This document shows positions 33,069-41,021 of a stretch of DNA of 64,000 bases, in pieces. The stretch is from CAZTHM01 sp041946825 (GTDB lineage: Bacteria; Acidobacteriota; Terriglobia; UBA7540). Position 1 is the stretch's first letter; every line of letters begins with the position of its first letter. The stretch covers positions 1 through 64,000 of the forward strand of contig JBHGBD010000026.1 in the NCBI GenBank assembly GCA_041946825.1, read 5' to 3'. The notes under the pieces are model-generated. The model had not been told where the DNA came from. It saw nothing but the letters and a program-made list of their open reading frames with translations, and did not search any database. The position numbers and the translations under genes were made by a program.

Positions 33069-34049
33069 ATGAAGGCTCTTTTCTTCGACGGAAAACTCGC
33101 GCTGCGCGAGGTCAAGACGCCCAAGCCCGGCCCCGGCGACGCCCTCATCCAGGTCACGCTGGCGGGGATCTGCGGAACCGACCTCGAGATCCTGAAGGGG
33201 TATTCCGGCTTTCGGGGAATCCCCGGACATGAGTTCGTGGGGCGGGTGGTGGAGTGCGCCGAAAAGAAGTGGGTCGGGAAGCGCGTGGTGGGCGAAATCA
33301 ACGCCTCCTGCGGGGACTGCAATTTCTGCTTGTGGGGGTTGGGCCGCCACTGCCCCACGCGCACGGTGATGGGAATCGTCGGGCGCGACGGCGCCTTCGC
33401 GGAGTACGTTGTGCTGCCCGCGGTCAATCTCCATGAAGTTCCCAAGGGCATTCCTGACGAGGCCGCCGTCTTCGTCGAGCCGCTGGCGGCGGCCGCTGAA
33501 ATCCTGGAGCAAAAAGACATTCTCCCGGGGTTCCACGTGGCCGTGCTCGGAGACGGCCGGCTGGGATTGCTGGTAGCCCAGGTCTTGCACCACGCCGGAG
33601 CGCGCGTAACCCTGATCGGCAAGCACGGCTGGAAGCTCGATCTGGCCCGGTCGTGGGGCATCAGCGTGGCCTGCGTGGGCAGCGAAAGCCTGAAGCCCCG
33701 CAGCTTTACGCTGGTGGTTGAAGCCACCGGTTCGCCCGGCGCGCTGAACGAGGCACTGCGATTGGCCGTGCCCCGCGGGACCGTGGTGATGAAATCCACT
33801 TTTCACAAGCCGCCCGCGTTCGACGCCACAAAGCTGGTGGTCGATGAAATCACCCTGCTCGGCTCGCGCTGCGGAAACTTTCCGCCGGCCCTCGACCTGC
33901 TCAGCCGCCGCGCCGTGCAGGTTCTTCCGCTCATCTCCAAAACCTTCCCGCTCGAAGCGGGGCTCGAAGCATTCAAATACCTCGAGTCCGCTTCCTGCTT
34001 GAAGGTGCTGCTCTCCACGGGCGCCTCAGACTCCAAAAAGGTTCCATAG
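33069..34049 (+). CDS. Zinc-type alcohol dehydrogenase-like (MDR) oxidoreductase
   Basis: 326 residues, medium-chain dehydrogenase/reductase fold. Catalytic zinc ligands appear as C in GICGTDLEIL, HE in GIPGHEFVGRV and the later FVEPLAAA Glu; the structural zinc loop is CGDCNFCLWGLGRHC (four Cys). The Rossmann part is VAVLGDGRLGLLVAQVLHHA and a basic residue in LIGKHGWK hints at nucleotide preference. Family members oxidise sugar alcohols, threonine or glucose; the substrate is not deducible. It reads in the same direction as selA, 116 bp downstream, but the spacer is a repeat element. Confidence 0.88.
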   Translation: MKALFFDGKLALREVKTPKPGPGDALIQVTLAGICGTDLEILKGYSGFRGIPGHEFVGRVVECAEKKWVGKRVVGEINASCGDCNFCLWGLGRHCPTRTVMGIVGRDGAFAEYVVLPAVNLHEVPKGIPDEAAVFVEPLAAAAEILEQKDILPGFHVAVLGDGRLGLLVAQVLHHAGARVTLIGKHGWKLDLARSWGISVACVGSESLKPRSFTLVVEATGSPGALNEALRLAVPRGTVVMKSTFHKPPAFDATKLVVDEITLLGSRCGNFPPALDLLSRRAVQVLPLISKTFPLEAGLEAFKYLESASCLKVLLSTGASDSKKVP

Positions 34050-34072
34050 GTCGGTGATCGGGCGGTGGCAGG

Positions 34073-34511
34073 TCAGGCGTGCCGCTGCGCATGGTGGGTT
34101 CGCAGCCAGTCGTCCGCAAAGTCGTTTCCAGGCACTCTCAAGATCGTGTGGATATGATTCGCATCGTTGAACCTTTCCCGAGTCCCCACCGCCAGGCTGT
34201 TGTCGTATTCGATCAGCAACCCGGGGCCGTGAATCCGGTAGTACACGGGCTTGCCCGGCTCCGACGAGCCCATCCAGGCAAAGCACAGGCTGTCGAGACC
34301 GTCCCGCCCGGTGGGCGTCATTGAAGGCGAATTGGATTTGTTGCCGCAGTTCAGGCCGCAGAACGCGGAGCAACTCCGCCACCGCGTCCGCAATTCCTTG
34401 CGCAACGCCCGGACTTGCGATCGCCGGCGCCTGCTGATGCTTGGGCGCGGCGCGCCACACCGGGACCGCCAACGCCATCGTTAATCGCGAGAAGAAAGTC
34501 CTTCGAACCAT
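34073..34511 (-). pseudogene. DUF3500 family protein, internally deleted and frameshifted
   Basis: The 5' part (from ATG 34511, AGGAG upstream) gives MVRRTFFSRLTMALAVPVW and a helix ending ELRQQIQFAFND, a typical DUF3500 start with a signal sequence. After ~60 residues the frame changes: in another frame the classical DUF3500 C-terminus appears (GKPVYYRIHGPGLLIEYDNS, NDANHIHTILRVPGNDFADD, LRTHHAQRHA, stop near 34073). DUF3500 proteins are normally ~350 residues, so roughly 200 central residues are missing. The remaining 146 codons cannot make a full product. Confidence 0.75.
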
Positions 34512-34614
34512 CCGGATGCTCCTCAAGCTGCAAGGCTGAAGAGTATCATTAATCCTTCGAAACAGGGACCAGTCATGGTGCCGGTAAGACTTATGCGAAG
34601 GCGCGCGCCCCGGT

Positions 34615-36135
34615 TCAAGAGGCGGGAAACGCCATCTCTTCCACGAAGACTTCCTGAAAATGGGGATCGGTGTTGAGGGTAACGTGCTCGACGCGGCGGC
34701 GCAGCGCGGAATATTCAAAGTCTTCGTCGCGGGGGTTGAAGAGCGCGAGCTTGGCGCCGAGCAGCGCGGTATTGCCGGCGGGCGTGACCATCTCGGGCGA
34801 AAAATCCAGCAGGCCGATGCGGCGGGCGCTGGCGCGGTTGATGTAGTTGCCGAACGCTCCGGCGAGATAGAGGCGCGTCAAATCCTTCGCCTCTGCGCCG
34901 CAGCGCGCCAGGAGCAAGCGGATTCCCGCCGCAATCGCGCCCTTGGCAAGCTGCAATTCGCGGACATCGTTCTGCGAGAGACTGACCGGCTCGCAAAGCA
35001 GGAGCGCGCCGTTCGCGCCGTCGCGCAGGCGTCCGCTGGGCTGAATCATGCCGAGGTCGAGCGCCGCGGCGACGGCGTCCACCAGGCCGCTGCCGCAAAT
35101 GCCGCGCGGCGCGACGTTGCCGAGCACATGGCAGCCGAGCGCCCCCGCTTCGACGCTGACCGTGGAGATCGCTCCCGTCGCGGCGCGCATGCCCATCGAA
35201 ATCCGCGCGCCCTCGAACGCCGGTCCAGCGGCCGTCGAGGCGCAGAGCAGGCGCGCGCGGTTGCCGATCACAATCTCGCCGTTCGTGCCGAGATCGACGA
35301 GGCCCACCAGCGCGTCGCTTGAATCGAGCCGCGCGGCGAGGATTCCGGCGAGGATGTCGCTGCCCACAAACCCGCCCAGGCAGGGCAGAAATCGCACCGG
35401 GGGATCGCCGGCGAGATTCCATCCCAGCTCGGTCGAGCGAAAAACTTCCAGGCCGTCGCGCGCGGGCTCGAACGGGTAGCGCGAGAGCGGCTCGATGTCG
35501 ATGCCGCAGAACAGGTGGTGCATCACGGTGTTGCCCACCACGGTGACGGCGGTGATTCGCTCGCTTGCGGGTCTCGCGGCGTCGAGGAGCTCGGTGATGA
35601 GCTTTCCGATTTGATTGCGCACCAGGGCGCTCAGCCGGCGCAGGCCTTCGGGCTGAAGCGCATAGCTGACGCGGCTCATCACGTCGGCGCCAAAGCTCGC
35701 CTGGTGATTGAGCGCCGTGCGCACCGCGAGGACGTGCGCGTTGCGCAGGTCGAGCAGTTGTGCGACGAGTGTCGTCGTGCCGAGGTCCACCGCCACGCCC
35801 AGGCCTTCGCGCGGCGTGAACTCGAAGACCGAATTGTCCGCGAGGATCGCCGCTTCCCACTGGCCGAGCTCGAGCGTGAGGTCGCTTTCGGCGCGGCAAC
35901 AGCAAGAGAGCCGCCAGCCCGCCGCGAGCTCTTCTTCGCTTAACAGCCCGCGCTGCTCCGGCGTGATGGGCAACGCGCCACGCGCCACGCGCACCCGGCA
36001 GCCCTTGCAGCGCGCGCGCCCGCCGCAGGGGAATTCCACGCCGTGGGCGAACAGCACGTCTTGGAGCGGAGTTCCGCGCTCAAGCTCGAAGGTTTCTCCA
36101 AGCGGCTGGAGTTCGATGTGAACGGTGTCGGGCAT
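34615..36135 (-). CDS. Corrinoid activation protein (RACo-like ASKHA ATPase with 2Fe-2S ferredoxin domain)
   Basis: 506 residues. N-terminal plant-type ferredoxin domain with cysteines in EFPCGGRARCKGCRVRVARG and LSCCCRAESD, a linker, then the DUF4445/RACo ASKHA domain with phosphate loops GVAVDLGTTTLVAQLLDL, VVGNTVMHHLFCGI, LVGLVDLGTNGEIVIGN and YLAGAFGNYINRASA. Such proteins use ATP to drive reduction of inactive Co(II) corrinoid back to Co(I). It is the last gene of the C1 cluster, downstream of two URO-D-fold methyltransferases, and supplies the reactivation function that MetH would otherwise perform with its own C-terminal domain. ATG 36135 starts directly at the ferredoxin. Confidence 0.92.
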   Translation of the reverse strand: MPDTVHIELQPLGETFELERGTPLQDVLFAHGVEFPCGGRARCKGCRVRVARGALPITPEQRGLLSEEELAAGWRLSCCCRAESDLTLELGQWEAAILADNSVFEFTPREGLGVAVDLGTTTLVAQLLDLRNAHVLAVRTALNHQASFGADVMSRVSYALQPEGLRRLSALVRNQIGKLITELLDAARPASERITAVTVVGNTVMHHLFCGIDIEPLSRYPFEPARDGLEVFRSTELGWNLAGDPPVRFLPCLGGFVGSDILAGILAARLDSSDALVGLVDLGTNGEIVIGNRARLLCASTAAGPAFEGARISMGMRAATGAISTVSVEAGALGCHVLGNVAPRGICGSGLVDAVAAALDLGMIQPSGRLRDGANGALLLCEPVSLSQNDVRELQLAKGAIAAGIRLLLARCGAEAKDLTRLYLAGAFGNYINRASARRIGLLDFSPEMVTPAGNTALLGAKLALFNPRDEDFEYSALRRRVEHVTLNTDPHFQEVFVEEMAFPAS

Positions 36136-36187
36136 GCAGTAATGAAACTTGGGTAAGAATCCTTCGGGAATGGCTCTCCACACCCGA

Positions 36188-36348
36188 TGACTGTCATCCT
36201 GAGCGAAGCGAAGGATCCTTTTCAGTCTGTTCAGGGTCAGCCATACGAAACGTCCGCGATCGCGCCCTGGCCGCCTCCTCGGTAACTACAGAGATCCTTC
36301 GTCGTCCCGCTTCCGCACGGAGGAATCGGGACTCCTCAGGATGACAGG
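36188..36348. repeat. TGTCATCCTGAGCGAAG palindromic repeat
   Basis: Left end CTGTCATCCTGAGCGAAGCG with GAAGGATCC is mirrored by GATCCTTCGTCG and ...GACTCCTCAGGATGACAGG at the right. The right end supplies the last codons and the TGA stop of the first URO-D-fold gene. Confidence 0.8.
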
Positions 36349-37352
36349 CATGCGCGCGCGTACTCGGCGAAGGCGCGGACGTTTTCGGGCGGCGTGTCGC
36401 GCGGAATCTCGCAGCCCGCGCCGACAATGTAGCGCGCGCCCGCCGCGCGGTGGCATTCCGCGAGCGCCGCCGCGATGGACTCGGGCGTGCCGCCCCGCAC
36501 GGCGCGAACGGGATCGAGATTGCCCAGCAGCGCCTGATTCGGCCCCATCTTCGCGCGCGCCTCCGCAATCGGCACCATGAAATCAAGATCGACAATCTCG
36601 CAGCCCAGGCGGCCCATGCCCTCGAGAATCCTCCGCGTGTTCCCGCAGATGTGCAGGCGCACGCGCGCGCCCAGGGCGTGCAGGCCGTCGATCATTTTCT
36701 TCTCGTAGGGCCAGACGAATTCTTCGTAAATCGCCGGGCCCACCAGCGACGCCGCCGCGTCGCCGATGCCCATCAAGTCGATTCCCGCGTCGATCTGCGC
36801 GCGCGCGAAGCGCAGTTCCATCTCGACGACGAATCCGAAGAGGTCGCGCACGAACGCCGGGTCGTCGTAGAAATCCGTCATCAGCGTGTTGATGCCGCGC
36901 AAGTCGGCGGCTTCGGCACACGGCCCTTCAATCCAGCCTTCGATAAGTTTCTCGCCGCGAACGCGCTCTTTGAAAAGCTCCACGCCGTTCACGCGGTTGG
37001 TCATTCGCCCCCCGCCAAGCGGATCGGGAATCTTCATGGTCGCGAGCGTCGCCTTTTCTACGAGCTTTGCCTGAGTCTCATCAATAGCGGGAGGCTGGTT
37101 GTCGAAATACTTGATCGCGGCGCCGCAGTCGCTTGCCTCGCAGCCCGGATCGGAGATGACCGAGACGTAATCGAAACCAAAAATCTCTGCCGTGCGCAGC
37201 TGCGCCTCGACCAGCACGCGGAAGTCGGTGGCGTAGTCGCGATACTTCGCGCCCATCTGATCGCCGGCGAACATCATGGTGATGGGCATGCAGGGCAGAT
37301 GGTCCACCGGCTGTCCCGCCATCATGGCCAGCACTCGCTCCCGGCTATTCAT
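36336..37352 (-). CDS. URO-D-fold corrinoid/thiol methyltransferase (MtaA/MtbA-like), copy 1
   Basis: 338 residues. The uroporphyrinogen decarboxylase superfamily includes MtaA, MtbA and CmuA, which move methyl groups between corrinoid proteins and thiols or other acceptors. Opening NSRERVLAMMAGQPVDHLPC and the zinc motif LHICGNTRRIL (His-x-Cys) plus a later Cys in VGAGCEIPRDTP mark it as a methyltransferase rather than a decarboxylase. The nearest relative is the adjacent copy 2. Start ATG 37352; 17 bp after copy 2. The C-terminal Leu-Ser-Ser and stop come from a repeat. The methyl substrate is unknown. Confidence 0.88.
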   Translation of the reverse strand: MNSRERVLAMMAGQPVDHLPCMPITMMFAGDQMGAKYRDYATDFRVLVEAQLRTAEIFGFDYVSVISDPGCEASDCGAAIKYFDNQPPAIDETQAKLVEKATLATMKIPDPLGGGRMTNRVNGVELFKERVRGEKLIEGWIEGPCAEAADLRGINTLMTDFYDDPAFVRDLFGFVVEMELRFARAQIDAGIDLMGIGDAAASLVGPAIYEEFVWPYEKKMIDGLHALGARVRLHICGNTRRILEGMGRLGCEIVDLDFMVPIAEARAKMGPNQALLGNLDPVRAVRGGTPESIAAALAECHRAAGARYIVGAGCEIPRDTPPENVRAFAEYARACLSS

Positions 37353-37369
37353 GGCCTTTTCTCTCGGGT

Positions 37370-38377
37370 CTAGACATGGGAACGGGCATACTCGGCCAGC
37401 GCGCGCAGGTTGGCAGGCGGGGTGTCGCGCGGGACCTCGCAACCGGCGCCGGCGATGTACCGGGGCCCCGCTTGGCGGTGGCATTCGGCCGTCGCTGTGG
37501 TGACGCCCTCCGGCGTGGCGTCCCGCAGCACGCGCACGGGATCGAGATTGCCCAGCAGCACCTGATGGGCGCCCATCTTCTCCCGAGCCTCGGCCAGCGA
37601 CACCATGGAATCCAGGTCAACGATCTCGCAGCCCAGCCTGCCCATGCCGGCAAGAATCCGGCGCGTGTTCCCGCAGATGTGCAGGCGGACGCGCGTGCCC
37701 AGGGCATGCATTCCGTCGACGAGGCGCTTCTCAAACGGCCAGACAAATTCTTCATAAATCCTGGGCCCCACCAGCGAAGCGGCAGGGTCGCCCACGCCGA
37801 TCAAATCTGCTCCCGCCTCCGCCTGGGCGCGGGCGAAGCGCAGCGCCAGCTCCACGACAAAAGTGAAGAGTTCGCGGACGAATGCCGGGTCGTCGTAGAA
37901 GTCCAGCATCAGGGTGTTGATGCCGCGCAAGTCGGCTGCCGCGCCGCAGGGCCCCTCGACCCAGCCCTCGACGATCTTCTCGAGGCCCACGCGCTCTTTG
38001 AGCAGAGCGATGCCCTTGACCCGATCGTGCATTCGTTCGCCGCCCAGGGGGTCGGGCGATCCGAGAGTATCCAATCGACTCTTGTCGGCCAGGAGGGCGC
38101 GCTTCTCGACCACCGACGGCGGCTGATCGTCGAAGTATTCCACCACCGCGCCGCAGTCGGGCGCCTCGCGAGTCTCGGCGATGCAGGAGACATGATCGAA
38201 ACCGAATTCCCGGGCGGTCCGGATCTGCGCTTCCGCCAGAACGCGATAATCCAAAGCGTAGTCGCGATATTTGCGGCCAATCTGGTCGGTGGCAAACATC
38301 ATGGTGATGGGCATGCAGGGCAGATGGTCCACGGGCCGGCCGTCGACCATCGCCAGGACTCGCTCGCGGCCGTTCAC
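37370..38377 (-). CDS. URO-D-fold corrinoid/thiol methyltransferase (MtaA/MtbA-like), copy 2
   Basis: 335 residues, aligned end to end with copy 1 (NGRERVLAMVDGRPVDHLPC, RIYEEFVWPFEKRLVDGMHA, LHICGNTRRILAGMGRLGCE, GAGCEVPRDTPPANLRALAE). The His-x-Cys...Cys zinc site is intact. GTG start at 38377 overlaps the DUF1638 stop (GTGA), so the two are translationally coupled. Two similar enzymes side by side could serve two methyl donors, or one could demethylate a substrate and the other remethylate the carrier. Confidence 0.88.
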   Translation of the reverse strand: MNGRERVLAMVDGRPVDHLPCMPITMMFATDQIGRKYRDYALDYRVLAEAQIRTAREFGFDHVSCIAETREAPDCGAVVEYFDDQPPSVVEKRALLADKSRLDTLGSPDPLGGERMHDRVKGIALLKERVGLEKIVEGWVEGPCGAAADLRGINTLMLDFYDDPAFVRELFTFVVELALRFARAQAEAGADLIGVGDPAASLVGPRIYEEFVWPFEKRLVDGMHALGTRVRLHICGNTRRILAGMGRLGCEIVDLDSMVSLAEAREKMGAHQVLLGNLDPVRVLRDATPEGVTTATAECHRQAGPRYIAGAGCEVPRDTPPANLRALAEYARSHV

Positions 38378-39123
38378 GGCTTGGCCTCCTCGGCGGCGAT
38401 GATGCCTTCGTCGTACTTCGCCACCACGCGCCAGCCGGGCGGAACCACCAGGAATTCCTTGGCGTCCCAGACGCCGTCCACCAGGCGCTGGATCATCGAG
38501 AGGTCTCCCTGGATCTTCTCGAATTTCCAGCCGCGCTCGCGGGCATCCTGGCGCGTGCGCCGCTCGAAGCTCTCGTCGGGCTCGACCCCCATCTCAACGA
38601 AGGTCATTTGCGAGTAGTTCTTCACCGTGTCGCACAGTTCCTGGTAGAGGTATTGGGCGTTGTCCTCGCCATACTTCGCGACCAGCGATTCGTAGTTCGC
38701 ATCCATTCCCATCTGGTGCGCGATGGAGAGTTGGCTCAGGTCGCCGCCGTTCGCGCCGCGCTCAATCCATCCGGTAGTCTTGAAATAGACTCCCGGATTA
38801 GAGTTGAAGTAATCCAGGTAGCGTTCCTTGCTGCCCAAAAACAACGTGATGCAGTCGTGCGCGCGCGGGGCAACGAGCGGGACGGCGCGCGCCGTCAGCC
38901 CCGCCAGGCCGTTGTTGCAAAGCCCGTAGCCCAAAAGCACGGCGGAATATTTCGTCGCGTCAACACGGTCCACGGTCTCCTGCAGGCGCGCCAGCATCCT
39001 GGCGCTGCCGATATCGTGGAGCCCCTTGGTGAGGAATTCGACATCGACAGGGTTCGGCGAGCGCGCCACCGCCGTGCACATCTCGCGGTAGAAGATTTCG
39101 CAACTGATCAGTTTGAGCCGCAT
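38374..39123 (-). CDS. DUF1638 family protein
   Basis: 249 residues with the typical opening RLKLISCEIFYREMCTAVAR, the VDATKYSAVLLGYGLCNNGL segment, a HDCITLFLGSKERYLDYF motif, two mid-domain conserved runs (GMDANYESLVAKYGEDNAQY; QMTFVEMGVEPD) and VVPPGWRVVAKYDEGIIAA near the end. Conserved Cys and His residues suggest metal or corrinoid contact. DUF1638 genes commonly accompany MtaA-like methyltransferases and corrinoid proteins in anaerobes, but no activity is known to me. Start ATG 39123 is chosen over 39150, which would lie in a repeat. Confidence 0.87.
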   Translation of the reverse strand: MRLKLISCEIFYREMCTAVARSPNPVDVEFLTKGLHDIGSARMLARLQETVDRVDATKYSAVLLGYGLCNNGLAGLTARAVPLVAPRAHDCITLFLGSKERYLDYFNSNPGVYFKTTGWIERGANGGDLSQLSIAHQMGMDANYESLVAKYGEDNAQYLYQELCDTVKNYSQMTFVEMGVEPDESFERRTRQDARERGWKFEKIQGDLSMIQRLVDGVWDAKEFLVVPPGWRVVAKYDEGIIAAEEAKP

Positions 39124-39130
39124 CTTTGCT

Positions 39131-39248
39131 TGTCCGCCCTCACCCCCCACCCCTCTCCCGCGGGGAGAGAGGGGATCGCAGCCATTCGTTCTTTCCAGCC
39201 TTCTCCCTCAGGGAGAGGGTGTCCCGATTCCATCGGGACGGGTGAGGG
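39131..39248. repeat. CCCTCTCCC-type palindromic repeat inside the C1 cluster
   Basis: CCCTCACCCCCCACCCCTCT with GGGGAGAGAGGGG, then CTTCTCCCTCAGGGAGAGGGTG and GGGACGGGTGAGGG. It separates the homocysteine methyltransferase from DUF1638. Confidence 0.85.
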
Positions 39249-39252
39249 TTCG

Positions 39253-40221
39253 CTATTTCCTGCGCCAGCGCCGCAAGGTCTCGACAATGGCCCAGACGAA
39301 TTCCGGCCCTGTGCCGCAGCACCCGCCAATGAAACTCGCGCCCGCCTGGAGCAACGCGGGAACAAACGCCGCAAAGGCTTCCGGAGTCGTTCGATATACG
39401 GCGTTGCCGTTAACGATCTCGGGCAGGCCGGCGTTGGGCTTGATCCAGATGGGCCGGTCGGTCGCGGCGTGCAGGCGCGCGCAGATGGAAACAAACGCGG
39501 CAATGCCCTGGCCGCAGTTGGCGCCGATGGCGTCGGCGCCCGCCGCGGTCAACGCCTCCGCGGCCTGCTCGGGCGTGACGCCCATCATCGTGCGGTCCTT
39601 TTCCTTCCCCGAATCAAAAACCATCGAAGCGACGACGGGAAAGTCGGTTTGTCGCGCCGCCGCGACCGCCAGTTTTGCTTCCGCCAAATCCGTCATCGTC
39701 TCGATGGCAAAGCCGTCCACGCCGGCCGCGGACAGAACCTTGACCTGTTCTTCAAACGCTCGCTTCAGATCGCCTTCGCTGACTTCTCCCGTCATCAGCA
39801 TTTTTCCACTCGGGCCGATGGAAGCGAACACGGAAGCCGTATGGCTCGCCGCGCGGCGGGCGATCTCGACCGCCGCCAGGTTGATGGCTTCCAGTTTGTC
39901 GGCGAGCGAATAACTTTCCAGCGCCACGCGGTTTCCCCGGAAGGTGTTGGTCAGAATGATCTCGCTGCCGGATTCGACGTATCGGCGCGCCACTTCCTCC
40001 ACTTTGGCGGGGTTGGTGAGATTCCACAGATCGGGGCACTCGCCGGTCAGCAGGCCGCGCGCCATCAACTGCGTTCCCAGGGCGCCGTCGGTGACGACCG
40101 GCGCGTGGGACAGCAATTCACGAAGGAGCGGCTTGACCGCCTGGCTTTTCCGCGCGCGCGCCGAGGGCGCTTTGGCGCGCCTCGCCGGCTTCCGCGCTGC
40201 TCCTGATTTGCCTCGCTTCAT
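39253..40221 (-). CDS. Homocysteine S-methyltransferase family protein (BHMT / MetH N-terminal-module type)
   Basis: 322 residues. After a ~30-residue Lys/Arg/Ala-rich leader the homocysteine-binding TIM barrel begins: VVTDGALGTQLMARGLLTGE, YVESGSEIILTNTFRGNRVA, ASIGPSGKMLMTG. The zinc site is complete: Cys in GANCGQGIAAF and the CC pair in FIGGCCGTGPEFV. The enzyme should transfer a methyl group to homocysteine (or another thiol) from a corrinoid protein or betaine-like donor. It overlaps the pterin-methyltransferase gene by ATGA. As a stand-alone chain it equals the first module of methionine synthase MetH. Confidence 0.9.
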   Translation of the reverse strand: MKRGKSGAARKPARRAKAPSARARKSQAVKPLLRELLSHAPVVTDGALGTQLMARGLLTGECPDLWNLTNPAKVEEVARRYVESGSEIILTNTFRGNRVALESYSLADKLEAINLAAVEIARRAASHTASVFASIGPSGKMLMTGEVSEGDLKRAFEEQVKVLSAAGVDGFAIETMTDLAEAKLAVAAARQTDFPVVASMVFDSGKEKDRTMMGVTPEQAAEALTAAGADAIGANCGQGIAAFVSICARLHAATDRPIWIKPNAGLPEIVNGNAVYRTTPEAFAAFVPALLQAGASFIGGCCGTGPEFVWAIVETLRRWRRK

Positions 40222-41021
40222 GCCGCTTTCAGCTCCAGTTTCCCATCGCGAAACGCGCGGAGATAAGCTACGCAGTACTCATCGCGCCCTAACAGCGCTT
40301 CCGCGGCGCGGAGATTTGTCATCAGTTGCTGGTCGCAAGGATCAACGATCGCGGCGTCGAGCCCACGCCCCAGCAGCAGAACCAGGAATACTTCGTTCAG
40401 CAGCTTGCGCAGCGGCAGGCCGTAGGAAACGTTGCTGACGCCGGCGCTGATGTGCACGCCGGGGAAGCGCGCCTTGATTTGTCCGACCGCTTCGAGAATC
40501 GCCTGCCCATGCTCGGGTCCGGTGCTGGCGGGCAAAACGCAAGGGTCGACGAAGATGTCTTCGAGCGCCATGCCCGCCGCCGTGAGGCGATCCACCAGGC
40601 GCGACGCGGTCGCCACGCGGTCGTCCACGGCCACGGGCGGACCCGCCGGCGACATGCAGAGCGCGATCACCTGGGGGCGAAATTCTTTGAGCAGGGGCAG
40701 CACCGCGTCGTAGCGCGCCGGTTCGTCGGTGATGGAATTGATCATCGGCCGCTTCGCGCAGAGTGGCAGCGCGCGACGCAGCGCCGCGGGGTCGGAGCTG
40801 TCCAGGCAAAGCGGGATTTCGACGGCTTCCTGCACGATGCCCACCAGCCACGCCAGACATTCGGCTTCCTGGCCGGGAAGCCCGCCATTCACGTCGAGCA
40901 GGTCCGCCCCGGCATTCGCCTGCTGGCGCGCGACTTCTTTGATGAATTCCGCGTCGCGGCTTTGCGCCGCCGCGCCCACGCGCTTGCGAGTGCAGTTGAT
41001 CAGTTCTCCGATGACAATCAT
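40218..41021 (-). CDS. Pterin-binding methyltransferase (AcsE/MtrH-like, DHPS fold)
   Basis: 267 residues. The dihydropteroate-synthase-like barrel moves methyl between tetrahydrofolate and a corrinoid protein. Motifs: VIGELINCTRKRV, ANAGADLLDVNGGLPGQEAE, IPLCLDSSDPAALRRAL, RPMINSITDEPAR, and GVSNVSYGLPLRKLLNE with the conserved Asn that contacts the folate N5 region in AcsE and MetH. It corresponds to the second MetH module. ATGA overlaps on both sides couple it to the reductase and to the homocysteine methyltransferase. Confidence 0.92.
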   Translation of the reverse strand: MIVIGELINCTRKRVGAAAQSRDAEFIKEVARQQANAGADLLDVNGGLPGQEAECLAWLVGIVQEAVEIPLCLDSSDPAALRRALPLCAKRPMINSITDEPARYDAVLPLLKEFRPQVIALCMSPAGPPVAVDDRVATASRLVDRLTAAGMALEDIFVDPCVLPASTGPEHGQAILEAVGQIKARFPGVHISAGVSNVSYGLPLRKLLNEVFLVLLLGRGLDAAIVDPCDQQLMTNLRAAEALLGRDEYCVAYLRAFRDGKLELKAA

